A stretch of 64,000 nucleotides of DNA from Actinotalea sp. Marseille-Q4924. Lineage in GTDB: Bacteria > Actinomycetota > Actinomycetes > Actinomycetales > Cellulomonadaceae. Where the stretch lies: assembly GCF_916618755.1 (NCBI RefSeq), contig NZ_CAKAKB010000006.1, positions 248,001-312,000 on the forward strand, written 5' to 3'. This document shows, piece after piece, positions 9,223 through 18,481 of the stretch. Numbering within the stretch: the stretch's first letter is position 1; every line of letters starts with the position of its first letter. Below the pieces are notes generated by a model, which was not told where the DNA came from, searched no databases, and saw nothing but the letters and a program-made list of their open reading frames with translations. Position numbers and translations under genes: made by a program.

Positions 9223-10745
9223 TCACCGCTCGGCCGCGAGGACGGCAGCCCGGATCCGGTCCCGCAGGTCCTGCAACTGGGCAAGAGCGGCACGCAGTAG
9301 GTCCGGACCTTCTGCGCCAGCAGCCCAGTCGATCGGGATCGCGCGTCCGTTCGGGTCCTCACGTACCCGGCCGGGCGCCATCTGCTCGAACACCTCCCAA
9401 GCCATCTCCACGTACGGGCACCACGGGGCACACGGAGCCAGGCCCAGGGCAGCGGCTCGTCGTCCGAGGTCCGGGCACCGATCGCCGTGGACACGTAGGT
9501 TGCGAGCGGCGGCACACCCATGTAGCGCACCACGCGATAGTCGGGATCGTTCGAGATGCGCTGGGAGACGCGGCCCGCCGTGGCGCTGCGACCCAACTGG
9601 TCCACGAGGTGCTCGATGTCCGCCAGGCGCCGGTCCGAGCTGTCCACCATGTCGGCCGGGGCGATCGGTGCGATCCCCGCAACGGCGGGGAGGTACTGCA
9701 GCAACCGGTCCGGCGCGTCTTCGCTCCAGGCCTGCTGCGCTCGGACGACGGCGTCCCGCGCCGCCTCGGCGTAGCCCTCGATGCGGGCGCGTACCTCCGG
9801 CACCATGACAGCGCCCGGAACGCCGAGGGGCATCTCGAGTGGGACCAAGGTTGCGTCGTGTCGCTCCTCGGCGCGCCCGGCCGACATGGCGGCGACCGCC
9901 TGCGCCATGACACGGCCGTACGGCGTGTCATGCGGGACCACGAGCCATGGCCACGGCCGCGGTGCGGTCGAGTCCTTCTCCGTCAGCCCCACGCCGACCG
10001 CGAACACCCCGCCATCAGGCGTCACGGCGACGTAGCGGCGCATCTGCATGCCCGGCGCCCGCCCAGCAGGGAGGCGGTGCCCGAAGATCCCGGACGAGGC
10101 GGCGTCCAGCACCCGCCACACCGGGTCCGTCCTGAGGTCCCGGATCCGGCCGTCGTCCCAGAGGTCGTCCTCAGTGAGCGGCGGCACATCGAGGGCTTCA
10201 TGCGCCTCGAGGAGGCTCCGCAGCTGGGCGAGGTCGCCGCTGTCCGGTAGTTGCGCCTCGAGCGCACCGAGGACGTCGTCGTAGGTCCAGACGGCGAGAC
10301 GAACGGGGTCGTCGCAGTGGACGTGCCGGTACTCCGCAACGACGCGGTCGCCGTGGGCGCGTCGGGCCTGCGGGAGGAGCGCGACGAGCAGCCCACCGTC
10401 CGCCGGCAGTCGGGACCGGTAGCCGCCGAACTGCGCGTAGGTGAGCGCGTCGCCGAGCTTCGCCTCGACGACGACGTGCGCACGTGACGGCGTCCCCCAA
10501 TGGCACTCGAGATCCGTGCGTCCACCGTCGGCACCCGCCACCTCGGTGAACCACCGAGTCCCATGGGATGGTTCGAGGCCTGCGCCCCGCACCAGCTGGT
10601 CGAGAGCGCCCGACGCTCCCTCCAGTCCGAGCACCCATGCGATGCCACGGGTCAGCGCGACCTCCGGCTGCGCCAGGACGCTCGCCGTCACCAGCGCGGC
10701 GAGGAGCCCGTTCGGCTCGTTGTGGACGTCATCGTCGGCCCGCAT
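9223..10745 (-). pseudogene. PD-(D/E)XK-like protein, interrupted by one frameshift
   Basis: With one base restored this gene encodes about 507 residues. The main frame runs from the ATG at 10745 to near 9425; the C-terminal 70 residues (from WCPYVEMAWEVFEQM to the stop at 9223) lie in another frame. The total length is one base short of a multiple of three. The N-terminal half contains D78 (GRTDLECHW) and E94/K96 (VVVEAKLGDALTYAQFGGY), which looks like a PD-(D/E)XK nuclease core. No family name can be given. It sits between a small protein and a NERD-helicase on the same strand with gaps of about 40 and 35 bases, so it belongs to that cluster. Real decay and an assembly error are both possible. 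Confidence 0.65.
9425..9428 (-). other. Apparent frameshift: run of four C on the coding strand
   Basis: On the minus strand the codons for PWAWLRVP run into a CCCCG tract. Adding one C there joins this frame to the downstream frame beginning WCPYVEM. A single-base loss in a homopolymer is the simplest explanation. Confidence 0.6.
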
Positions 10746-10785
10746 GTCGTGAACGTATCCCGGCACCTTTCGCGGCGGCCTCCCT

Positions 10786-11187
10786 TCACGCGAACATCTG
10801 CGTGACCGTCTCCTTGAGACCTTCAGCACGAGCGCACATCGCGCCGACGAGGACGTCGACCGTGTCGTCGTTGAACCCGTCCACCGGCACGAAGTACTGG
10901 AGCGTCACGGCGACGAGGCCGTCTTCGGTCACGTCGGCGTCGAGCGCACCGACGATCGACTCACCTGCTTGGGTGGCGACCCACCTGTACAGCGCGGGGG
11001 ATGGCTGAAGGTCCGATCCGACGGAGGCCCGCAGACAGACGAAGCTCACGCCGGCCAGGTCGATCGCGGACACGAAGATGTGTACGCCGGACTCGAAGGA
11101 CATGACCAACACGCCCTGGAAGTCGTGAACGACCCAGTCGTTCCGCTCGAGGATCCACTCGATGTCTGCCATTGCGGTCGTGCTCAT
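10786..11187 (-). CDS. Small acidic protein, possibly YbjN-like
   Basis: A 133-residue protein with no signal peptide or membrane segment. The alternating pattern (WILERNDW, GVLVMSFESGVHIFVSAID, VSFVCLRASVG, VAVTLQYFVPVDGF) is that of a compact alpha/beta fold. It resembles the YbjN/secretion-chaperone-like group of small stress-associated proteins; that link is a guess from the pattern. GGAGGGG lies four bases before the ATG, which fixes the start. It is the first gene of the minus-strand cluster running to 7502. It could be a regulator or chaperone for the nuclease genes downstream. Confidence 0.6.
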   Translation of the reverse strand: MSTTAMADIEWILERNDWVVHDFQGVLVMSFESGVHIFVSAIDLAGVSFVCLRASVGSDLQPSPALYRWVATQAGESIVGALDADVTEDGLVAVTLQYFVPVDGFNDDTVDVLVGAMCARAEGLKETVTQMFA

Positions 11188-11360
11188 GCCACCCCTCCAC
11201 GGTGTTCACGCGGCTTCGCTGCCCTATCGGCAGGTCGCGGCAGTCAGACAAGGTCCGCCCCCCGCTTGCCAGGCACTGGTTCGTCCGAGCGGGTGACCCG
11301 CACGCAGGCGGCCGCCTGACAGCCCTACCGAACCGCCATGGCGTGTGCTGAGCTCACCCC

Positions 11361-12332
11361 ATGGCAGGGGAGATCCGGGCGTGGAGCTGCTTCACCAAGG
11401 GCGACGCCGAGGACGCGACGCAGCTCTACCGCGACAAGACGGGCCGCCGGTACGCCTACGACTCGAACGTCGTCAATCACAGCAACGTCCACGAGGGCGA
11501 CATCCTGATCCTCCGCGACGCCCATCTCGTCTACGGGTACGGCGTGGTCGAGTCGATCGACCGAGCACCGGACGTCAAGGTCATGGACCGATGCCCAGAA
11601 TGCGGTTCGGCCGACGTGAAGCGGCGAACGAGGTCGCTGCCCCCATGGCGGTGCAACGACTGCAAGAACACGTTCGAGGCGCCCGTACCGACCCCGAAGG
11701 ACGTCATGACGTACTCGGCGTCGTACACGTCCTGGTGGTTCGAGTTCCCGTCCCCGGTACCGGTCCGAGCCCTCGAGCCCGTCTACGCGGGAGCGGACCA
11801 GCAGAACGCGATCCGTCGCCTGGACGTGGCCCAGGCCCTGGCACTGCTGCAGTTCCACGGTGGGGTCGAGGCCTTCCTCCACGTGGAGGTGCTCATGCGG
11901 AAGGCGCCGCTCGCGGCCGGCCACGTCGAGCGGCTCGTCAAGCAGCGGGTCGGCCAGCAGCGATTCCGCGAGCGGATGCTGGACCGGTTCGGCGCGACGT
12001 GCGCCCTCACCGGTGACCAGCCGGAGTCCGTCCTCGACGCGGCACACCTGTACACGTACGCCGAGCGCCCGGTGCACGAGGACGACGGCGGCCTGCTTCT
12101 CCGCGCAGACGTCCACCGTCTGTTCGATCGGCTCCTCGTGACGTTCGAGCCGTCGACCTGGACCTCCAGGGTGGCGCCGGTCGTACTGGCCGCTCATCCC
12201 TCCCTCGAAGCCCTCGAGGGTCGCCGCATCACCGTGCCTGAGCGCCTCAGACCGCGAACGGAGCTCATCGAGGAACACCACGTCGCCGCCCGGTCGAGGT
12301 GGCACGACCTGGAGAAGGTCAGCGGGCGCTGA
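11361..12332 (+). CDS. HNH endonuclease with zinc ribbon and PUA/EVE-like N-terminus
   Basis: A 323-residue protein in three parts. Residues 1-75 include GDILILRDAHLVYGYGVVESI, which has the look of a PUA/EVE-like modified-base reading module (inference). Residues 77-105 hold a zinc ribbon, CPECG and CNDC. The C-terminus is an HNH_2-type nuclease: RERMLDRFGATCALTG, then AAHLYTYAE, then GGLLLRADVHRLFDRLLVTF. This suggests a modification-sensing restriction nuclease. The gene overlaps the 3' end of the convergent cytosine methyltransferase gene by 14 bases. Together with the HNH gene at 35172-36266 it brackets the central operon. Confidence 0.75.
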   Translation: MAGEIRAWSCFTKGDAEDATQLYRDKTGRRYAYDSNVVNHSNVHEGDILILRDAHLVYGYGVVESIDRAPDVKVMDRCPECGSADVKRRTRSLPPWRCNDCKNTFEAPVPTPKDVMTYSASYTSWWFEFPSPVPVRALEPVYAGADQQNAIRRLDVAQALALLQFHGGVEAFLHVEVLMRKAPLAAGHVERLVKQRVGQQRFRERMLDRFGATCALTGDQPESVLDAAHLYTYAERPVHEDDGGLLLRADVHRLFDRLLVTFEPSTWTSRVAPVVLAAHPSLEALEGRRITVPERLRPRTELIEEHHVAARSRWHDLEKVSGR

Positions 12333-13488
12333 GCAGTTGCTCGCCGATCGCCTTGGCCAGCGGGATCGGCACCGCGTTCCCGATCTGCCGGGCGATCGCG
12401 ACCTTGGACCCGACCCATCGGTAGTCCAGGGGGAATCCCTGCAGGAGTGCAGCCTCCAGGTGGGTGATCGCCCGGTCGGCCTCGGGGTGGAGGTACCGAC
12501 CCTTCTCGGGCTTGAAGAACTCGGTGCGGATCGTCACGGACGGCTTGTCCCATCGGAGGCGTCCCATGACGTCGGCCGATCCGCTCCGGTGGTTCACCCA
12601 GCACGGAGGCAGCAGCTTCGGGTCATCGATCTGGAAGCGGTTCCCGCCCTCCTTGATGAGGGCGAAGCGAGCCAAGGAGAGCTTCGAGTAGTTCCGGCCG
12701 AGGTGGAGCTCGATCGTCCGGAACGGACCCGGCAGCCGCTTGTTGCCGACGGGAGCGGTTCGAGGCGGTAGGTCGATCCCGTCGACCTCCGCCGCCAAGC
12801 CACGCAACGCTTGACCCACCGTCCGGTGGCGGCCCTCGAACTTCTTCTCCGGCCATCCGGGGAAGTCGAGGTCCTTGCGATGGCCGATCAGGACCACCCT
12901 CTTGCGCGCCTGCGGGGCTCCGTAGTCTGCGGCGTTGAGGACATCGGCCAGGACGCTGTACTTCTCGAGCAACCCGCCGGGCTCGGTCGCGGCGACGAGC
13001 TGCTCGTACTGCGCCGACTTCAGAAAGGCACCGACGTTCTCCAGCACGAAGTACTTCGGTCGTGCCCGCACGATCGTCTGTGCGTACTCGTGCCACAGGG
13101 AGTTCCGAACGTCCTCGGCGTCCTGCTTCCCGAGGGTGGAGAACCCTTGGCACGGCGGACCACCGACGACGACGTCGACCCGCGGCACCTCGGCGTCCCG
13201 GAGCCAGTCCTGGATGGGACCGACGAAGACCTCGGTGTCCGGGTGGTTCAGTTGGTACGTGGCCGCAGCGGCGACGTCCATCTCCACGGCGGCGACGGTG
13301 CGGAAGCCCTTCGTCAAGCCGAGTCCCGTGCTGATGCCGCCCGCACCCGCGAAGAGATCGAGGACCGTCAGCGCCGCCGCGGGGAGCTCGTCTCCGTCAG
13401 CAGGCGCAAGGTCTGGGGCGGAGGAGCTCACAGGTCGCACGATAGGTCCGGCCACCCACACGCCCGCGGCACCACGCCGGCGGATCAT
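12319..13488 (-). CDS. dcm: Dcm-type DNA (cytosine-5) methyltransferase
   Basis: A 389-residue C5-cytosine methyltransferase that would transfer methyl from SAM to cytosine in a short target site. Motif I is LDLFAGAGGISTGL, the catalytic motif IV is GGPPCQGFSTLG (Cys nucleophile in PCQ), motif VI is FVLENV, motif VIII is APQARKRVVLIG, and motif X is ARQIGNAVP near the C-terminus. All motifs needed for activity are present. The target recognition region (about residues 240-330) is not assignable. The ATG at 13488 is used; GTG codons at 13440 and 13431 would trim a non-conserved leader. It is divergent from the Vsr gene with under 50 bases between the starts, so their promoters must overlap. 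Confidence 0.9.
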   Translation of the reverse strand: MIRRRGAAGVWVAGPIVRPVSSSAPDLAPADGDELPAAALTVLDLFAGAGGISTGLGLTKGFRTVAAVEMDVAAAATYQLNHPDTEVFVGPIQDWLRDAEVPRVDVVVGGPPCQGFSTLGKQDAEDVRNSLWHEYAQTIVRARPKYFVLENVGAFLKSAQYEQLVAATEPGGLLEKYSVLADVLNAADYGAPQARKRVVLIGHRKDLDFPGWPEKKFEGRHRTVGQALRGLAAEVDGIDLPPRTAPVGNKRLPGPFRTIELHLGRNYSKLSLARFALIKEGGNRFQIDDPKLLPPCWVNHRSGSADVMGRLRWDKPSVTIRTEFFKPEKGRYLHPEADRAITHLEAALLQGFPLDYRWVGSKVAIARQIGNAVPIPLAKAIGEQLLSAR

Positions 13489-13533
13489 GGTGAGGGCTGA
13501 GACGACGGCTCGAACCCGGAGGTGGCGACGCCC

Positions 13534-13980
13534 GTGCCCCATGACCCTGCAGCGACAGCACCGGTGCCCCACTCCCCCGCGGTCTCCGCTCGCATGTCCC
13601 GTCAGGCCCGCCGTGACACGGCTCCGGAGGTCCTGCTCCGGCACGACCTGCATCGGCGTGGCCTCCGCTTCCGCGTCGACCACCCCCTCCCCGGGCTCCC
13701 CCGTCGCCGTGCCGACGTCCTGTTCCCGCGCGCCCGCATCGCCGTGTTCATCGACGGGTGCTTCTGGCACGCATGCCCGGATCACGGCACCCAGCCCGTC
13801 AGCAACGCCGCATGGTGGTCGGCGAAGCTCGAGCGGAACGTCGCGAGGGACCGGTCCACCGATGCTCACCTGGCAGCCATCGGCTGGACGGTCCTGCGCA
13901 TCTGGGAGCACGAGGACCCGTCGATGGCGGCAGACCGCGTGATGGTGGCATGGGAGCGGACAAGAACCGAGGGAAGCTGA
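13534..13980 (+). CDS. vsr: Very short patch repair endonuclease (Vsr)
   Basis: A 148-residue Vsr homologue. The family signatures are all seen: MSRQARRDTAPEVLLR, HPLPGLPRRRADVLFPRARIAVFIDGCFWHACPDHG, WWSAKLERNVARD, and WTVLRIWEHED. Vsr nicks next to the mismatched T in T:G pairs arising from deaminated 5-methylcytosine, and usually accompanies a C5 methyltransferase. It could serve as repair or, in MORC-type restriction systems, as a nuclease component. The GTG at 13534 lies about eleven bases after GGAGG; a GTG at 13522 and an ATG at 13594 are alternatives. It precedes the large plus-strand operon by 71 bases and may be its first gene. Confidence 0.9.
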   Translation: MPHDPAATAPVPHSPAVSARMSRQARRDTAPEVLLRHDLHRRGLRFRVDHPLPGLPRRRADVLFPRARIAVFIDGCFWHACPDHGTQPVSNAAWWSAKLERNVARDRSTDAHLAAIGWTVLRIWEHEDPSMAADRVMVAWERTRTEGS

Positions 13981-14051
13981 GAGCATCCCCTCATGGACTC
14001 GATGTCCCGTGCCGATGAGGGCAGGGGACGTGAGGCGAGGGGATCCACGAC

Positions 14052-15977
14052 GTGGCGTTGCGGTGGCAGTTCGAGCGGCAGAGCCCTGCTCATGCCAACT
14101 TCGGCAACGCCAACCAGTGGACCGTCGGCGCCGGCCTGACGTCCCTCGCTCGGGAGACCGCGCAGAACTCCAATGACGCAGCCCTACCCGGAGGCGCAGT
14201 CGAGATCGTCTACACCCTGATCCGCCTCACCGGCGGCGACCGGCGCGCCTTCGAGAACGCGCTGGGCTGGGAGACGGGCCTCAAGCCCCACCTCGACGCC
14301 ATGCGTGCCGCGTCCCGCGGCGCCGTTTCGGCGAACCAGCTGATCGACGGCATGGAGTCCCTCCGCCACGCCGAGTCACTCGTCCTCCTGCGCGTCGCCG
14401 ACTACGGCTGCCGCGGGCTGGGTGGGCCGGAGTTCGCCGACGGCGATCCGGACGACTTCCGCGACTTCGTCAAGCTGTGTCGCCTGGACCTCTTCAGCGG
14501 GAAGGACGCAGCGGCCGGCGGCTCCTTCGGACTCGGCAAGGCGGTCTACTGGCGGTTCTCGCGGCTCCAGACGGCCCTCTTCGGGTCGAGGACCGCCGAC
14601 GACAACGGCCGCGGACGCACCCGGCTCTTCGGCGTGCAGCAGGGCGTCTCCCACCACCGCGACGGCGTCCCGTACCAGGGCAGGGGCCACTTCGGGGTCG
14701 TGCCGGACGGCGAGGACCTGGTCCGGTCGCACTGGGCCGACGACGAGCTCGTCGCCGCGCTGCACCTGACCCGCGAGGACGACCGCCCGGGGACGTCGGC
14801 CCTGATCGTCGGCTTCTTCGACCCCGAGGACCCGACGTCGGCGCTCGACGGTCGACGCGACCTGACCCGACTCGCGACGGAGCTCCGCCAGGGCATCGCG
14901 GAGAGTTTCTGGCCGGCGCTGGCGCGGGGTCGGATGAGCGTCCGGATCGACGTCGTCGACGACGGCGTGCTCGTGCAGCAGGACCGGGTCGACGCCGAGG
15001 AGACCTTCACCGAGCTGGTGGGCGCCCTCCGCGCCTACGACGAAGGGCGCGCGCAGGAGACGCTCGAGGAGGTCGGCGACGTCGTCGTCCGCGACGTCCC
15101 GATCCGTGTCCCGCGTCGCCGGAGGCCCGACCATCCCGCGTTCGAGCACACGGCCAAGCTCGTCGTCACCCTGTCGGACGACGTCAAGGACAGCCTGGAG
15201 AACCAGGTGTGCCTGTTCCGCCGTCCCGAGATGGTCGTCGAGACGCTCACCCCGCCGCCGGTCGAGGGCGCGATGTTCCACGCCTTCCTCCTGGCCGGTG
15301 GAGCGAAGGACCCGGAATCGCCGACCGCCGAGGACCTCCGCGCCGACGACTTCCTGCGCCATGCCGAGCCCCCGCCGCACGACCGCTGGATCCCCCGGAG
15401 CGGCCGCAAGCAGGTCAGCCAGGTCAACCTCAACGGCGTCTACGTGGCGCCGTGGCGCCGGAACCTCACGGACATCGAGCTCGACGTCGCCCGCGCACTG
15501 CAGGACCTCTTCGGACCGCCGCCACCGCCACCGGACACCGCTCCCCTGTCCGTCCTTAAGCATCTGCGGTTCCTCCGCGGACAGCCCGGGGAGGGCGGTG
15601 GTCGCGGACCCGCCGCGCCGCGGAAGCCCACCGTCGCGATGGACTCCGGCTGGGTGGAGGAGGGGCGGTGGGTTGTCGACTTCACCGTCAGGGCGCAGAA
15701 CCGGGACGAGGGCTGGTCCGTCGTGCCCGAGCTCGCGCTGGTCGGCCTGGACGGGTCCCGCCGTCACGTGACGTGGGACGGACCACTGGAGGTCCTGTCG
15801 CGGGAGGGCGGGGCGGCCGATGGCCGCGTCTTCCTCCCGGCCAAGGCCAACGCGCGGGTGGTGAGAATCCTGGTGCGGGGGGTCAGCACGGCAGAGCTGC
15901 CGATCCCTGCGGAGGAGTCCGCTGTCGAGGTCGTGCTGGGTGCCCTCGGGCCCGCACCGGTGGGACGGGACGCATGA
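14052..15977 (+). CDS. GHKL (Bergerat-fold) ATPase, paraMORC-like
   Basis: A 641-residue protein with the three GHKL motifs near the N-terminus: N-box RETAQNSNDA (about 34-43), G1 ADYGCRGLGG (116-125), and G2 GGSFGLGK (156-163). The order and spacing fit MORC/Hsp90/MutL-type ATPases that clamp DNA or protein on ATP binding. The rest of the protein (a beta-rich middle and a Pro-rich patch near residue 490) is unassigned. AGGGGA precedes the GTG by about eight bases. The stop overlaps the next ATG (ATGA), so translation is probably coupled with the unknown protein and the DUF6339-like protein that follow. It is unlike the second GHKL ATPase at 24091 beyond the fold motifs. Confidence 0.75.
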   Translation: MALRWQFERQSPAHANFGNANQWTVGAGLTSLARETAQNSNDAALPGGAVEIVYTLIRLTGGDRRAFENALGWETGLKPHLDAMRAASRGAVSANQLIDGMESLRHAESLVLLRVADYGCRGLGGPEFADGDPDDFRDFVKLCRLDLFSGKDAAAGGSFGLGKAVYWRFSRLQTALFGSRTADDNGRGRTRLFGVQQGVSHHRDGVPYQGRGHFGVVPDGEDLVRSHWADDELVAALHLTREDDRPGTSALIVGFFDPEDPTSALDGRRDLTRLATELRQGIAESFWPALARGRMSVRIDVVDDGVLVQQDRVDAEETFTELVGALRAYDEGRAQETLEEVGDVVVRDVPIRVPRRRRPDHPAFEHTAKLVVTLSDDVKDSLENQVCLFRRPEMVVETLTPPPVEGAMFHAFLLAGGAKDPESPTAEDLRADDFLRHAEPPPHDRWIPRSGRKQVSQVNLNGVYVAPWRRNLTDIELDVARALQDLFGPPPPPPDTAPLSVLKHLRFLRGQPGEGGGRGPAAPRKPTVAMDSGWVEEGRWVVDFTVRAQNRDEGWSVVPELALVGLDGSRRHVTWDGPLEVLSREGGAADGRVFLPAKANARVVRILVRGVSTAELPIPAEESAVEVVLGALGPAPVGRDA

Positions 15978-16921
15978 TCCCGCTCTACCCGTGGCCGACC
16001 TTCCGCGAACCGTGGCAGCTGGATCTCCGCGAGCCGACGTTCGACGGGGTCGCCCGCAGCGACGTGCTGATGCCGGATCATCGCCGGCTGCGTTCTGACC
16101 TGGTGGCCGACTGGGCGATCTGCGCCCTCGAGGCCGTGGCCACCGCTCCGTCCGCGGGTGGTGCTCCCCGTCCCGACGCCGCTCACCTCCTCGTCTCCGC
16201 GCCCCGCGCCCAGACCCGCCTGCCTCTCCCGCTCTCCCCGGACGGTGCTGGCTCCTGGCGCGCGCGCGTCGAGCTGCCGCAGGACCTGCTCGCAGGCATC
16301 GCGACCGTCACCGCCGAGCTGACGGCGGTCCTCGACGGTCGCGTACGGTTCCTCGGACGGTCCGAACCCTGGTCGGTCGTGGTGGACCCGAGTGACGCAC
16401 CGGTCCCGGTCGGAGCACCACCCTTCCCGATGGTGTGGGTCGACTTCGGTGACCCAGGAGCGCCGGAGCTCGCCAGGCGCTCTCCGGGCGCGCCGGCGGT
16501 CATGGACCTCTCGGGCTCACCGACGCTCTACCTCAACGACGCCATGCCGGGGCTCCACCGGCTCCTCCACGCCGACACCGCGCGGGGCGAGCGCCGGCGG
16601 GCTCGCGACCTCATGGGGGCGGAGGTCGCCCGGATCACGCTGACCGCGCTGGTGCGGGCAGCCGCCGCGGACCTCGAGGCGGACGACGACGGCGTCGTGA
16701 CACCCGCGGATCAGCTCCTGCGTCAGACCCTCGAGGGCGTCGCGGGAGTGATGCGATCGACCAGTGGGATCGACGAGCTGTGCCGCCGGATCGTCGAGGC
16801 CGACACCGGCCCGGCCATTGCCCGCGCGAACCTCTGGAGCGAGATCGACGGTGCCGTCGCGCGCCTGGCCGGGCTACCCGACTTCCAGGCCTCGCTGAGC
16901 GAGGAGGCCCGCAATGCCTGA
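15974..16921 (+). CDS. Unrecognised protein of the GHKL-DUF6339 triad
   Basis: A 315-residue soluble protein with no family I recognise. It starts MIPLYPWPTF and has a basic, Ala/Arg-rich helical C-terminal half (from about 190: TARGERRRARDLMGAEVARITLTAL). A conserved-looking centre reads FPMVWVDFGDP and LYLNDAMPGLHRLL. No nuclease, P-loop or zinc motif is visible, and no signal peptide. The gene overlaps the GHKL ATPase upstream by four bases and the DUF6339-like gene downstream by eight, which suggests that its product works in a complex with them at roughly equal amounts (inference). Confidence 0.7.
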   Translation: MIPLYPWPTFREPWQLDLREPTFDGVARSDVLMPDHRRLRSDLVADWAICALEAVATAPSAGGAPRPDAAHLLVSAPRAQTRLPLPLSPDGAGSWRARVELPQDLLAGIATVTAELTAVLDGRVRFLGRSEPWSVVVDPSDAPVPVGAPPFPMVWVDFGDPGAPELARRSPGAPAVMDLSGSPTLYLNDAMPGLHRLLHADTARGERRRARDLMGAEVARITLTALVRAAAADLEADDDGVVTPADQLLRQTLEGVAGVMRSTSGIDELCRRIVEADTGPAIARANLWSEIDGAVARLAGLPDFQASLSEEARNA

Positions 16922-17885
16922 CGTGCTCCATACCTTCACGGCGCCGGTCGATGCGCAGGACCGGGCTCGGATCGTCGAGGACCCGGCCTGGCTCCCGGCC
17001 GGCGCGGGGCCGGTCACCCACCGCGACGGGTCGCCCGTCCCGCTCGCCGCTTTCGCGGACCTCATGGCGAACTGGGCGGACCATCGTGACGCCGGTCGGT
17101 GGTCCGCCGATCGCGCCGAGAGCGACCGCTGGCTCGCCCCCAGGGTGCACTGGGCGCTACGGCTCACCCGGGCCCAGGCCGGGGACCGCCAGGTGTGGCT
17201 CTGGCTCGCGCTGCAGTGCGCGGACTACGTCCGATGGCGGTGGGACGGCGACAAGGGCGTGACCGAGGACCGCTGGACCGGGGCCGTCAACAAGCAGGCG
17301 ATCGCCCGCCTGTGGTGGGGCGGCGAGCTCTTCCGCGACGGCTCGGACTACCGGCCCGTCGTCCGCGCCTTCGTCCGGCAGGACCTGCCCAACTCCTACC
17401 TGCACCGGCCGTTCCTCCGCTGCCGGCCGCTCGCCCTGGCACTCCTCGAGGTCGCCGCACCCGAGGGGCGGGAGGAGGAGGTGTCCGCCGACGACGTCAA
17501 CGACCTCGCTCGCGTCGTCAATCTCGCGACCGCCGGCGCGCCGCCCGAGGCCGAGGTCGGCTACGCGGCCGACGACGTCGCGGGCTACGTGAGGTGGGTG
17601 CGCCAGACACCCCAGCAACCGTTCGGCTGGGACGTGCTCCCGGACGGCCCGTCGTGCGTCGACACCACCGCCGAGGCCATGACGGCCGCAAACGGCATCG
17701 CCCGACGCTGCGCCGGCTACGCCCGCACGACCGCCGAGGCACGCTGTACCCGCTCTTCGCTGCGTCGGCGGTCTTCCGCTGCCGACAGCACGGACCTCGT
17801 GGAAGACCGTGTGGGTGCCTCGCCCTACGCTGCCCCGGAGCACGAATCCACAGGCCCGCTCAGGCCGGAAGGAATCCCCAGGTGA
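16914..17885 (+). CDS. DUF6339-like protein
   Basis: A 323-residue soluble protein. The central part (WLAPRVHWALRLTRAQAGDRQVW, YVRWRWDG, then AIARLWWGGELFRDGSDY) fits the DUF6339 family, which has no known activity. The match is from memory of the pattern, not a search. The last 60 residues (from about ARTTAEARC) are Arg/Ser-rich and look unlike the rest, so the 3' end may have been altered next to the lower-GC methyltransferase gene. The stop overlaps the GTG of that gene (GTGA). As third member of the GHKL-unknown-DUF6339 run it probably acts with those two. Confidence 0.65.
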   Translation: MPDVLHTFTAPVDAQDRARIVEDPAWLPAGAGPVTHRDGSPVPLAAFADLMANWADHRDAGRWSADRAESDRWLAPRVHWALRLTRAQAGDRQVWLWLALQCADYVRWRWDGDKGVTEDRWTGAVNKQAIARLWWGGELFRDGSDYRPVVRAFVRQDLPNSYLHRPFLRCRPLALALLEVAAPEGREEEVSADDVNDLARVVNLATAGAPPEAEVGYAADDVAGYVRWVRQTPQQPFGWDVLPDGPSCVDTTAEAMTAANGIARRCAGYARTTAEARCTRSSLRRRSSAADSTDLVEDRVGASPYAAPEHESTGPLRPEGIPR

Positions 17886-18478
17886 CGCGTCGCAAGCTGA
17901 TCGAGGTCTCCCTGCCCCTGGAGGACATCAATCGTGCGCTCAAGGCGGAAAAGGCTAGAAAAGTCGGCAAGCCGCAACATATTCATCACTGGTGGGCTCG
18001 CCGCCCAATCACGGCTGCGCGCGCCGTTCTCTTCGCCCAGCTGGTTGACGATCCATCCTCGAATCCGGATAGATTTCCAACGGAAGCCTCAGTCCGCCGA
18101 GAGCGTGCGCGCCTGCATGACCTGATAAGGCGACTCATTCAGTGGGATGCGGTCAACGACCGAGCACTGATGCGCGAGGCGCACGCTGAGATCGTGGCGT
18201 CGATGGGCACCGCTCCTACCGTCCTCGACCCCTTCACCGGTGGCGGCGCAATCCCGATCGAAGCGCAACGCCTTGGCCTTGGTGTCGAAGCGAGCGATCT
18301 CAATCCCGTTGCGGCCATTCTCACGCGCGCACTGGTAGAGATCCCTCCAAGGTTCGCCGGCAACCCTCCGGTCTCCCCTAGCAGTGCTGGTCGGGACCTG
18401 AACACGTGGCCTGGTGCAACCGGCCTCGCGGAAGACGTCCGGAGATACGGCGAACTGCTGCGCGAGCGGGCCAAAGTA

Positions 18479-18481
18479 TGA
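18479..18481 (+). other. In-frame TGA inside the methyltransferase
   Basis: The reading frame is the same before and after this TGA: RERAKV, stop, then LREHYPNATLPDGSSAEVI continuing into the zinc-ribbon region. A CGA to TGA transition would create it. No frame change is needed to restore the protein here. Confidence 0.8.
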
